Below, piece after piece: positions 1 through 9,572 of a stretch of 13,548 nt of DNA. Position 1 is the first letter of the stretch. Every line of letters starts with the position of its first letter. The DNA is from Ectocarpus siliculosus. Lineage: Eukaryota > Sar > Phaeophyceae > Ectocarpales > Ectocarpaceae. Under the pieces are notes generated by a model. It was not told the DNA's origin, searched no databases, and worked only from the letters and a program-made list of their open reading frames with translations. Location of the stretch: assembly GCA_000310025.1 (NCBI GenBank), contig FN648920.1, positions 1,068 to 14,615 of the forward strand, in the 5' to 3' direction. A program made the translations under genes and the position numbers.

Positions 1-569
1 AGTGAGGTTTCTCCACCCCGCACAACATGATCTACTCGACCACCATTATGGTTACCGCCAATAAAAAAAAACGAGGTAAAAAAAAAAAAACGGTAACCTG
101 GTTGCCGAGTTCCCGAAGTGAATTGGCATGTTTTACAACGTCGTTGCCAAGCGACGAAAACCCAATCCCGATGGCAAACACCGAGCGGGGGGCTTGTTTT
201 ACAACGTCGTTGCCAAGCGACGAAAACCCAAACCCCGATGGCGGGAGAGATGGGGGGGGGTGTAAAAAGCCTAGGTAATCACAGTCTGACATGATATTGT
301 GTCTAGTGTCTAGTGTCCCCTCCAGCCGAGTGAATGTTGTGACTCTGTCTTTCTGTATATTTTCGACGCCGTGAGAATCGATTTCACGCTAGAATATGTT
401 GGCCAAATCTCTTCCTTAGAGCTATTTCCTGTCTTTCTCACACGCTCAATGTTCAAGGCAGGCCATCACTGAGTATGGTGGGGTGTTTGTCGCGCCAGGA
501 GTTGTTCAATTCTCAACCCCCGTTCCCCTCCCCGTTACGTCGTCCCAATTTCATTCCGCACAATGCCAG
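1..569. other. No gene recognised; flank upstream of copy 1
   Basis: I see no supportable gene here. The stretch has two poly-A runs (about 62-70 and 80-90), a G run near 245-252 and a 66-bp-period repeat listed separately. Short frames are open on both strands across 27-292, but they exist because the repeat unit is a multiple of three. The upstream exon(s) of the membrane-protein gene starting at 570 should lie here or before the window. Donor-like sites such as the GTGAGA after position 370 exist, but none gives a phase-0 exon with a start codon that I can defend. Confidence 0.5.
129..242. repeat. Two-copy tandem repeat, 66-bp period
   Basis: A unit of about 48 bp beginning TGTTTTACAACGTCGTTGCC occurs at 129-175 and again at 195-242. 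The copies are nearly identical; the second has a small change around the AACCC(A)A stretch. The spacing of 66 bp keeps the same reading frame in both copies. Each unit contains a partial inverted repeat (GTTTT...CGTCG against CGACG...AAAAC around a short loop), so each could fold into a hairpin. No function can be assigned. Confidence 0.85.
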
Positions 570-2517
570 ACGCGAAACATGTCTATCATCATCATCGCCA
601 TCCACGTCATCCCCGTGTCAGTGGTACGTGAGTTTAGAGCGTCTTTTAGTTGCTTTGTCTGGGTGTGCCAAGGCTCGCTCGCTTTGGGGTTTGTTGCGAC
701 TGCCGTCTCTTTCGCAACGCCGCAGGTTTCTTTTGGCCGAGAAGTGTCATCTCAAATTCAATTGCAACGAACTGGCCCATGTTAGGAACTAGATAGTTGT
801 ACTGCTGTGAGTACGTTTGGAGTGCTGCAAGTTCCCCATGTTGATAGTTTTTTGTTCAGTGCTTCATGGGACAACGCACACCTGTCGATGGACTCACGGT
901 CAAAACGGTTGCTCAACGTACCTCCGTCCCACCCTGTCATGCTCTCCCACAATTGAGGCAGACCTTCATCGGGAATTTCATCGGCATTGCAATGGGCAGC
1001 GTCGTGCTTTGTTCGTTCAGCAAAGCCACTTACACAACGGCTGGTGTTCTGTACATTCTAGGGTTCATCGCCGACGCTTTTTCCGCGTTCTTAATGTGAG
1101 TGCATGAGATCGGTTTCAAGCGGCACTTCGTTGAACGCGAGACTTACCTCTGACTTTCCTCGCGTGTGTAACCGAGGAATACGCAGAATATTATGGCGTA
1201 CCGGGCATTGTGCGAACGGTGGGTCGGATGCGTGCCGTCCTGCGCCAAATAACGCCGCTGTAACTCCTGCCGGTAACTCGCACTGGTCGATAGCTGACGC
1301 GACGGGTGCATGTTGGGTTGTTGGTGAGGTTTTCAAAATCGGCACTTCTTCGCGGGCGGGCGCCCCATTTCCCCGGCATCTATTCCCACTTCCCAAGTTC
1401 AGAAACCTTGCCAAACATTAACATTTACTCATCGAGCGCGGCGATGCAACACATGTGAATCCCTCTGTTCTTGGTTGCGACATCGTATCTCTTCCGGGTG
1501 TGGACCCGAGTTCTTGGCAGTATCGAAACACTAATGCATGGAGTTCACAATGATCTCTCGCAATTCCAAAACGACGAAGGAAGGATAGGCGTGGCTTTAA
1601 GGTTAGTATTATAGTGAACACCATGCACGAATGAGCCGCACAAATTCTTGATTCGTGCCGGCGTGTCTGGGACAGCTTACTGCAGCTGGCTTCCGATGTG
1701 GTTTCCCCCCAATAATATGTAATGACACGCACTGTGATGTTTGCGGAACACCTTGCCGATCACCAATATATCGCAATCAGCATCATTTTCGGGCACGCGG
1801 TGACCCCGAGCACCCCAGTGAGGGGATGCAGCAAGGAAACAGCGCGCAGGCAGAGGGGTACAGAAACATACGTAGTGTGGAGCCTTGCAACGTGTGCATA
1901 CCCACGCGGCCTTGTTGAAACGAAGTGGCAAAACATGTGTGTGGTGTTCCTTGTTCGTTACCCGAAACTGGACAAGGCTGCCAAAAGAGCTGCTACCGGC
2001 GGTGGTGATGGTAGTGTGTGTGGCATCGAGGCCGACCCAGTCGGTGTCGCGCTCGCTGGAAGTCATTTGACCGGCTTTCAACCGAAAAAGGGTACACGGG
2101 CCTCCAATATTTGCTGCCGCCGTTGGGGATAGGTGTAGCTCGCCTCGCTCGATATAGTAGAATCACGGGCGAGGGTGTTGAATCTGCTGTCGAAACTGGA
2201 AGCCGCAATGTAAATGCCCACGCCCTGCCATCCTTCAACTGCTGCTCCTCCCTCCCTGGTCCCTGCCATCGAACGAGTTCATGAATTTTAGGATCACCTG
2301 GTTGCACGGGGTCTTTGATGGCGGTCTCGGCGTTGCATATGAGGTTTTCGTCCTTCTGCTTTTCGTCCACGCTGTCACCGCGCCCCTCACCTTCCTCGCG
2401 GGCTCGGTGTTCGCTTTTAAGGCTGTCTGCACCTGGGAACAGGGTAGTGGTGCCTTACGCACGTCACCGGTCGATATGGAACACCCGGTGCCAGTTGCTA
2501 GTGTGCAGGTGAGGTGA
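570..2517 (+). CDS. Multi-pass membrane protein, copy 1 (5'-partial, 3 exons)
   Basis: This is an unrecognised membrane protein assembled from three exons. Exon 570-623 follows a pyrimidine-rich tract and AG, and encodes a hydrophobic run (MSIIIIAIHVIPVSV). Exon 962-1095 ends at GTGAGT and carries GIAMGSVVLCSFSKATY then GVLYILGFIADAFSAFL. Exon 2292-2517 starts after TTTTAG in phase 2, reads TWLHGVFDGG, then a membrane segment with APLTFLAGSVFAF, and ends with TGA at 2515-2517. The partial product is about 137 residues. The exons match copy A in order and in sequence; exon 2 shares about 16 of 40 aligned residues. The first junction is uncertain: a GTACGT donor at 624 keeps frame with an acceptor before 962, whereas the positions homologous to copy A (628 and 958) do not. 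A second donor-like CAG|GTGAGG lies at 2506-2514, so the protein may continue into another exon. The start codon was not found. Function is unknown; three or four membrane segments point to a membrane location. Confidence 0.55.
1096..2291 (+). other. Long intron of copy 1 (about 1.2 kb)
   Basis: The interval between the GTGAGT donor at 1096 and the TTTTAG acceptor at 2291 is inferred to be an intron. Both sides are phase 2, as in copy A, where the equivalent intron is only 211 bp. ORFs of 60-136 codons occur on both strands inside it, but none shows a recognisable domain, coherent start context or match elsewhere in the window. The extra length could be an insertion, but I see no terminal repeats or target duplication that would show one. 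Confidence 0.5.
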
Positions 2518-4924
2518 GATGGGCCACTAGAGGATAACCTTGTCTTTGTGTGCCGTGAGCGCAACATCCTGAATGCTGCGAACCTCTTGTTCTTGCTAGC
2601 GTGAATTACACGACATTGTCGGAGTACTGATAATTTATTTAGGACAAGAAAACCCGAAACGCGAAAAGTACACGCACTGTGCAGACCATGACAACTGCCC
2701 CCGTTGCGATCCTTGAGCACTCCTTCACAACTCAAGCGAGAGAACCTTTGGAGCGGATTCCCAAGTCTGATTTTCGATTATGCACTTAACGCTCGGGCTC
2801 TTACTGGCAAGAGCATATTTCTTTTGAGAATTCTGGCCCTGTGATTCCCCGGCATGTCCCCGCACGCGTCACCGAGCAGGCCCCCTAGTCTCTGGACAAC
2901 GCGTGCCCATGGACAACAGATTTTTCATGTCTCCCAGGGCAATCCATAGCATGCATAGCTTCCTGTACGACCGCCAGAAGACGTACTTGGGAGTCAGTCG
3001 TAGAAAAATTACCTGTGTGTGGCGCGAGGAACGACACGCGGTGCTGCACATTCACGGCAGGCTGTACTTTCGACGCACGCGGAGCATACCGCATCACCTC
3101 ATTGAATGTTTGATGGGGACCGCGGTGGATATGAGGAACTCTGGAGTTTGGTGTCCTCTTTTAGCGTGGCTGCATCGTGGCTTATTGTTGCATTGTTTTC
3201 CAATGTTGGACGTACGGCAGTTTTGTTGGGAAAGACGCTGTCGCTGTGTTATAGATGTTCCCCCCAGTATTCGCAGTTGTACATTAGTTTACGGCTTGTT
3301 CGGCAACTAACTTAGCGTCACCGCCAGCAGGCGCAACTAACTTAGGGTTAGTAATGCCAGAAAAAAAGAGAGACGGGGCGTTAAGGGCGTCTCCAGCCCC
3401 CACCTCTTCGAGGGTGCTGGTCACGGGAGGAATGGCGTAGTTCAAGTGCAAAACCGACCAGCTTGCTTCTCAAGAGTGTATTCATGTCCTTGTCTTGTGG
3501 GTACAATAGCTGGTTCCTGGATAGAGCTTGAGTTCGGCCATCGGGGCCACTAGATTTTGTGGCTCTACAGTTATTCGTTGTCGGTAGCCTTAAAATTTGC
3601 TGTTGATAAACAATCGTTGTCGCACCATCCGAGGCGTAAGGAAAAACCATCCAAACCCCGAGCATTAGAACCGTGTGCGAAGGCTTGAAAGCGGTAGTAC
3701 AGTGATTGGATCATAGGTTGTGATGATGGCCGTTTGCCCTTCGGCGAGCGTGGCCAATGGGCTTTGGGGTCCTATGTGTGGGCAAGGTTGAGTTGTCTTT
3801 TTGTATATACGGTGAACCTGTTGGGAGCCATGCTCTTACGTAACTTGTCCAATTTACGGTGGAAAGATCATAGCTCATGAGACACTACATATTTTGACTC
3901 CATGGTCGATGAGATGGGGTTCGCTCAGTTTTCGCTATCGCCCATCCATGAATCCACTCTCGGTTTCGAAGCCGGCTTAAATAAGGACTTGGCCATCCGT
4001 GCTGTGAGAGCCCTGGTGGCTGAGAGTGCTGCAAAACCCGTGGCTCTCTCGCGGGCTTTGCTCGTGAGACTGCCGCCACGCAGGCACACGCGGACACGCA
4101 CGCAATCGTCGTAGTGTTAAAACTAACGGAATTACGCATGATTGAAGATTGGGCCATGGATGGGAATGAGGTGCCCGTCTACATGTCGACAATGATTCTG
4201 CAATTCCATTCGCCTAGACCTGCGGGCTCACGGGCAACATATTGCAGACGATGCAATCTGTTAACAGTATGCCGTGTACTCGAAAAATATCAAGTTTAGA
4301 ACCGTTTGAGGAGGCCTGGAAGGTTCTCATCCGCGTATATTCACCGCCTGGGGTGAGGATTTGACTAGTATCGACCTCTCTGTCGAAAAGAATGCGTGTC
4401 TCTGAACCTGTATGTTAGTCTTCGGGTCGCCGAGATATGGATGCCCATCTGCCTTTCTATTACTATCGCAACCTATTGTGATGGACCTCTGAAAACAACA
4501 ACAACGATCGAGCGATATTTACCTTAACACCACCATTTGTACCCCTCACTGCCCTACAAGACCTGTCGTTTAGCCACACTCTTACCAACACCTCATCCGA
4601 ACTCAGAGGTCTAGCGCCAATGACTTATTACGTGTACCAACGCTACGAATACCCCACAAACCAAGATATATGTACCGCACAGCATCGCATGTTTCTACAA
4701 TTGCTGACCGGAAACGTGCCACCAAAGTGTACATATTACCACTTTATGCTGATATTGCAAAAAGTGCAAGTAAAATCACTGACCCCCCCGTATTAAGCTT
4801 CGACCCCCCGTTATTTTGCTATGTTTTTTTCTTCGAACCAGAACATGCACATATACACTAGAGGCTCCCCGCACCAGTACGTTTTGTAAGCGCATAAAAC
4901 ACATGATAATGTGGTTAGACTTCA
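2518..4924. other. No confident gene; weak ORFs and a short direct repeat
   Basis: This stretch follows copy 1. An open frame at 2903-3310 (+, 135 codons) lies about as far from exon 3 as the second duplicated gene does in the other copies. It holds a weakly similar patch (ITCVWREERHAVL), but the match is too short to call. A 70-codon ATG frame at 3902-4114 (+) and a 94-codon ATG frame at 3665-3381 (-) have no recognisable domain. A short direct repeat, GCAACTAACTTAGSGT, occurs at 3303-3318 and 3332-3347. The sequence from about 4480 to 4860 is AT-rich and apparently non-coding. Confidence 0.4.
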
Positions 4925-5300
4925 TTCCTCTTGCAGGGGAGCCCTCTGTGAGAACTATCCCCTCTGCGACACGTGCTTGTTGAAAAGCGCCATGTTTCGT
5001 GTCAGCTAAGGATACGTACGTCACCCGAACTCTCGGGTCGGGGTCGTACAAAGGGTAGTGCGGCGTGGGACTCTCTCCCAGCTGGTGAAACTCGTGCGGC
5101 GCTGGGGGCGCGCGTTGAACCCCGTTGAGAGTGTGGATGACAGATAGACTACGTCACAGGAGGAGACGACCGGACCTGCTTGAGCCGACCTGTCGACCAC
5201 ACAAGGGTGCCGAAGCGAGTGGGCATGAGATTCAGCACATAGCCTACATGCACAATGTTTTGATGGACTTGGCGCGCCAGGCACGGTGATACGAGTTTGT
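4925..5300 (-). pseudogene. Decayed copy of the second duplicated gene (unit A)
   Basis: Read on the minus strand, this matches the coding region at 12537-12179. Shared landmarks, in the same order, are a CAT|GTA donor-like site near 5248, CAG|GTCGGC at 5190/5189, a 20-base identical run at 5069-5088, and TGCGACNNGTGCTTGTTGA at 4965-4983. Around the identical run the protein reads FTSWERVPRRTTL, against VTSWERVARGTAL in unit B. The frame does not hold in unit A: the frame after the acceptor meets a stop, the TSWERV frame ends soon afterwards, and the C-terminal STSTCRRGD resemblance is in yet another frame. I read this as a degraded paralogue. A missed exon structure is the alternative. Confidence 0.45.
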
Positions 5301-5501
5301 GCCACATACCCTTCGTCATCACACGTGCGGTAGTCGAGCGAGCTCCTTTCTCTGCGACTTAACCTGGAGCCCGACGGGCAACACGTGGAGAGTGAGGCCA
5401 CACAGTCCGCCTTGTTCGTTCACGGCCGTCACCCAAACACATGAGGCATATTTTTCGCGGTACCCCCTTCTTCAACGCCTGCGTTTGGTACCTGTGTCTG
5501 G

Positions 5502-6702
5502 CTAGAGCGGCAGCACGTCGGGCGCGCCACTCCGTTGCCAGTTTTGGATGGCCGTGCGGGCGAAGACAGCGCCCAAGAGGAACGAAAGGGCCCCAAGGAC
5601 AACAGGTAGAATAAACGCAATCTTCACACCGGTTGACAACTCGACTCCCTCGCCGAAATCGCCTTCGTATGTGGTAATTAACCACGTCCTGGACGATTAG
5701 GAGTAGTAGGCGTTGGGCGGGACAACGGGGTTGGGTACACGCTGTAGTTGCGGCGCAAGGATACATCAGTCCATCATCGTTATCTCCTGTACCATGCAAG
5801 GTTTTGCGAGGGAACAAAGATAGAGATACGGGGGGGGGGAGGTCGAAACGGAGGGTGATGGAATATATACTGCCCCATGTAAATGATGAGAAAACTCACA
5901 GGACGCCAAGGGAGCAAAGGTCGAGGAGGAGGCCCACGATGAACAGCACGAACGCAGCTTTGTAGGCGCACCGCGAGAAATTGCACAGAACGGCGCCGCC
6001 CACGATGATGCCAACCAAACTGCCTGGAATTTGAACTGCCGTAGATGTAGCAGCACAAGGGGCGGGGTGAGGTGTGCGAGGAGGAGGGAGGCGGGACTGT
6101 ACTGGTACAGACCACACGAAGAGCCGCCAAGTTCAAAATCTGTCAGTCCTAACCAAGAAGGGCACGATTGAAGGTAGTGCCAAGTCCATTCAAACGGACG
6201 GACAAAAGGCGAAAAGCAAATATCGTCATGGCCGGGAACGATTTCTTGAAAATAATTTCGCGTTCTTTCATATTTACCTCTGAACCTACTTCTGATTCCG
6301 AAAAGACATAGTTTCCAGTACATCCCGTTCCCGCTCGTTTACTCTTTTTCACGTGCTGCTCTTGTTGTACAACTTTTCTTCGTTCCTATCAACGCCACCT
6401 GGTGCTAAAATTCCCGTGCGTTCACACAATAACGAAACAACCCACCAACAACACATGTGGATAACCCCTAAATAAAAGGTACCAATTTCCCAACGTTTGT
6501 CGAGAACGATTTCCCTCTTTGCACAATTTTCCTAATGTCATTAACCAACAACACGACGATGGCTACAGCACGACGACGACAGTCGTAGGTCACGGAAGTC
6601 CGTGTTCTTTGCGCTGGCAACGACCATTGCACACTCACACAATCCCGATGATACAACGGCGATGATGTGGATGACGATTATACCAATGGCTGCCCTCCGT
6701 GT
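5502..6702 (-). CDS. Multi-pass membrane protein, copy A (5'-partial, 3 exons)
   Basis: Three minus-strand exons join in frame to a partial protein of about 124 residues. Exon 6702-6639 (64 nt) follows a strong pyrimidine tract and CCCTAG, reads AIGIIVIHIIAVVSSGL, and ends in phase 1 at GTGAGT. Exon 6023-5900 (124 nt) starts after CCAG, reads SLVGIIVGGAVLCNFSR then AAFVLFIVGLLLDLCSLGV, and ends in phase 2 at GTGAGT. Exon 5688-5502 starts after TAATCGTCCAG, reads TWLITTYEGDFGEG, a membrane segment (FILPVVLGALSFLLGAVFA) and a tail QNWQRSGAP, then stops at TAG. The TAA just upstream of the last exon is intronic, so the copy is not broken by it. Likely topology is three or four membrane helices with a short acidic loop before the last. 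The family was not recognised. The initiating exon is missing and may lie beyond 6702, where no phase-0 partner exon was convincing. Copy B is the closest relative. Confidence 0.6.
5689..5795 (-). other. Conserved 3' part of the last intron (copies A and B)
   Basis: About 105 bases upstream of the last exon align with the equivalent intron part of copy B (about 13021-12917). The shared stretch runs from ACAGGAGA, through TCCTTG and CAACYACRG, to the pyrimidine tract and TCCAG acceptor. The level of match is similar to that of the exons. The simplest explanation is recent duplication. A conserved branch-point/acceptor region or an alternative exon is possible, but no frame open in both copies has the phase needed after exon 2. 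Confidence 0.55.
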
Positions 6703-9173
6703 CTAGGGCGATCACAACACGTGTAGACGAAGAAAAAAGTAGAAGCAAGAACATCAACGGGCGGGAGGGTCTGCCGAGATGAACATCATCATCAGTCATG
6801 TTTGGGATGCTCGGCCCGAGCACCGCCATCGCCTTTCGAAAAAGACGAGGTTGGCAATGACGGCGGACGAATCGATCGTTGGACAACAACAGCATCACTC
6901 CGGAGGGTGTAGTGAGGCTGTACAACTGTTCTTTATGGATGCGGACACAAGCAGCGATGAGGAGATACCCGACACGGCGGATGATCAAGACCACACCAGT
7001 GATGGGAAGAGGGGGGTGGCGAGTCACTCTACGACAGCAAGCTGGTGGGTCAACAAACTTTGAACCGCATTTTTCGTCCACCTTTGGACCATAAACCGTT
7101 CGTCTTCGCCCAGTAGAACTTCATATATTTATTGTTCTCTGAGATTTACCAATCATGATGTATCCTTGCATCGGTATATCTCGGCAACGTCTAAGATCCT
7201 TTGGTCACGGCTTGACAGCGATGATCACGTCGCTTCCGACGAGGATCGCATTGCCGTGCACCTTCTGGACGGATTTCGTCTTCAGGATTGTCCCTCATCG
7301 AAGCTAGACTGGGGGTTGCGTCGGCTTGCGTGCTGTTTAGGCGTGGTTTGGGGTGGTTCCTGGGGGCGACTATTTAGCGGGCAGCTGCCGCGCGAAGAAG
7401 CACCTTCAGACTGACTATTGGTACCACCGCGTGCAGCGTAGACAAGGAGAACACATTTGTAGTATTGAAGCATGGGCGTTGTTCGAGCCGATCGACGATC
7501 ATCGTCGTGCCGAGTGGGGGGAGGGGTGAGGGGATGAACTGGCACGAAGGGAGCGTAGCTGGACACGGGTTCCTAACGTTCGCAACAGCGACCAGCCGAG
7601 ATGAGGGGAATTAATTGTAAATATATCGGGACCACCAATAAACGACCAATTCGCAAGGTGACGCATGGCTCCCTTCTGTGTGACTGTTTTGCCTGTCGGT
7701 GTCCATATCCGGTACTCCTGTAGAGTCAAGCTTCGGATGGACTTTGGTGGCTAGGAGGGCAGACAAGTACATGGTTCGATTCTTGGACACTCCGGGCCCC
7801 AAGACCGTTGTCTCCCCTGTCGGATAGCTACTCCACGGTTCTGGATGCTTCTTGTGGTTCTTGGTGCTTGCTGAAACACCGTACGTATTCGAGGTTCGAC
7901 CAGCCCCGCCACGGATAATGGCGTCATGTCACGGGCGCCGGCGTAAAGGCGCAGTTAGTTGTCAGTCGCCGCATCCGGTTCTGTCTGTGCTTCGATCGTT
8001 GTTGCTGCCTGTGGGCCACTACATTCTCTCCAGTATTCTCCTGCATTTTGCCTCGTTCATGGTACACGCGGTGGTGGTACGCTTATGCGTGTTTGGGTGT
8101 TGTGAGCGACTTTTCTTTGCGCTGCAATCAATCGTCATCCCCGACTTTGTCGTTTTCGCTACGACCGGACACACCGTGATCAATTCCCCGTCGTCCTGTC
8201 ATCACTATGTGGTGTACGGGTGGTTTGGAGTACTGTGTCGGGGATGAAAGATGTAGAGAGAACAATAATGTCTGCGTTCTCCGGCGCTGAGAGCTCAGAA
8301 CAAGAGCGCTCACGAGCGAAGCGGGGAGATTAGACCCCCCCCCGAATTCAAGATGTTAGTGTCGGTCCTTCCGCTTTTCGATGCATCAGTCTGCGGTCGC
8401 CTTGAGACTTTTTTGTTCGCCGACCTTCGCCCACTGGAGCGCGAAAGTCTCTCAATCACAACGCCTTCGAGCTCGAGACTCCAAAGGCGAATAGAGTTAC
8501 AACACCGTGAATGCACGCAACCACTATGTTGGGGTGTGGTGAATCGGTTTTTATCGGCGTTAAAACGTTTTTTTCGGCTCGGCTGTCTTCGCCGACCTGA
8601 GTGTGCTACATATAATCTCACGATCTCAACGCCCCTCTCTGTCGCGCGCTCGAGACTCAAGGGCGAGGCGAGTTACAGCACCGTGAATACCGCTTAAACC
8701 TCCTGCACCAGGGCGAATCTACGGACGGCCCCATCAACATGTAGAAAACGATGATGGAGGAGGAAAGCATGGCGTAACAGCAAGAGTTTTGAGCCAGATT
8801 ATCTCCTTCAAAACAAACGCCGTACATTGTAGGACTACAGAGAGTACTTGCCAAAGAGTTGTGGGGATATTGGCGAAGAGAAATGTGGCGGTGGTGAATG
8901 CAGGGAGGGCGATGGAAACAATCCGAAACAAACGAGCGTCTAACGTAGTACTAGTAGCAGCCACGGTAAACACGTGCAGCTTTCTTCTGTTATTGCTACG
9001 GTATCTGGGTCCCAGATCACGGACTTTATTTCTTTATTATTTACATAAAAGAAAGTTGTCTTGTCAATCGCATTGAGAATAATACTTCTACATGTAGTTG
9101 CATGTAGTAATCTCTTTCATTGGTCAGCCGGCTAGCGCGGTCGACGCTAATAATAAAAACACACAAGCACACC
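6703..9173. other. No confident gene
   Basis: This is the stretch between copy A and the inverted-repeat element. The start exon of copy A should be near its left end if that gene is complete; an ATG near 7120 (-) beside a TATA-like AATAAATATATG is possible but gives no phase-0 donor. A 94-codon ATG frame at 6779-7063 (+) is acidic and serine-rich (DADTSSDEEIPDTADDQD), lies antisense to the presumed copy A upstream region, and is unsupported. A hydrophobic frame at 7852-8247 (+) and one at 8973-8734 (-) have no match that I can defend. A direct repeat at 8404-8690 is listed separately. Confidence 0.4.
8404..8690. repeat. Two-copy direct repeat, period about 172-177 bp
   Basis: Two diverged copies lie at about 8404-8516 and 8564-8690. 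Shared blocks, in order, are a T-run followed by TTCGCCGACCT, CAACGCC, CTCGAGACTC and GAGTTACARCACCGTGAAT. Each copy has a short inverted repeat: CGCCTT (8462) with AAGGCG (8484) in the first, and CGCCC (8630) with GGGCG (8661) in the second. The T-A pair in one copy is replaced by C-G in the other, so pairing is kept. No coding sense is apparent. Confidence 0.7.
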
Positions 9174-9305
9174 TTAGCCTGTGACCACGGGAATCGACCC
9201 CGTCAAGTGTTCGACTATTAGCACGGACAGAAGAAGGTACTGGGCAGAGAGAACGGAACGGTTTTTACTGTAAAGACAACAACAACAACAGCAACAACAA
9301 CAACT
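9174..9305 (+). repeat. Left terminal inverted repeat
   Basis: The repeat starts TTAGCCTGTGACCACGGG, continues through GTCAAGTG and ACGGACAGAAGA to GAACGGAACGGTTTTTA, and ends in an (AAC)n microsatellite interrupted by one AGC (9277-9305). It is the reverse complement of 10771-10913 with modest divergence. Confidence 0.85.
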
Positions 9306-9423
9306 CACAACACCTAGACTACCTGTTGTAGCAAGTTGTAGGTGTTTCTTTCGAGCGGGCCGGCACTGCTATAATAATAGATAGAGCGTTTCTTAATATT
9401 GGCGAGTCTACAGCCATTATGTA

Positions 9424-9507
9424 CTCCTCTGGAGCTCCAGCGGAGGAGATGTCTACAGTAGCACCGTTCTACAAAATGTTCGATGTAGTTCTACAGAATG
9501 TTCGATA
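9424..9507. repeat. Palindrome and 22-bp-period repeat inside the element
   Basis: An imperfect palindrome at 9424-9448 has the perfect 12-base core CTGGAGCTCCAG flanked by CTCCT and GGAGGAG. Just after it, TTCTACARAATGTTCGAT occurs at 9467-9484 and 9489-9506. Both lie between the left terminal repeat and the 3' end of the internal gene. They could serve as a subterminal binding region or a transcript hairpin; neither is shown by the sequence. Confidence 0.6.
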
Positions 9508-9572
9508 GAAGTAGGCTCAAGAAGAAGCTGTTTGTGGATTGTGGATGACAGAAGGGTTAGGGTTTAGAGTTC

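Noticed and set aside
131-171. Resemblance of TTTTACAACGTCGT plus GAAAACCC to the lacZ alpha region of cloning vectors
   Set aside because: The exact match is only about 14 bases, the following bases diverge, and the unit is repeated in tandem within otherwise non-vector sequence. Chance is the better reading, though a vector screen would settle it.
3902-4114. 70-codon frame with a faint UBA-like helix pattern
   Set aside because: The spacing of conserved positions does not fit the domain, and the start context and neighbours give no support.
5700-5702. TAA in the copy A frame before the last exon, read at first as a disabling stop
   Set aside because: A phase-2 acceptor (TAATCGTCCAG) lies just after it and matches the phase of exon 2 and the acceptor in copies 1 and B, so the TAA is intronic.
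5766-6323. 185-codon minus-strand frame
   Set aside because: It overlaps exon 2 of copy A in another frame, runs through a poly-G tract and the donor site, and has no family-like pattern.
6779-7063. 94-codon acidic frame on the + strand
   Set aside because: Its composition is suggestive, but it lies antisense to the expected upstream region of copy A, and no homologue or regulatory context is visible.
7852-8247. 131-codon hydrophobic + strand frame
   Set aside because: It has a non-ATG start, no domain, no paralogue in the window and no supporting splice structure.
8734-8973. Hydrophobic minus-strand frame with IALPAFTTATFLF, considered as a fourth copy of the membrane-protein last exon
   Set aside because: It lacks the W start, the phase-2 acceptor and the W..SG tail; the resemblance is limited to hydrophobic composition.
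9554-9570. Telomere-like GGGTTAGGGTTTAG
   Set aside because: Only about two units, isolated in the 3' flank of the element's gene; too short to indicate a telomeric insertion.
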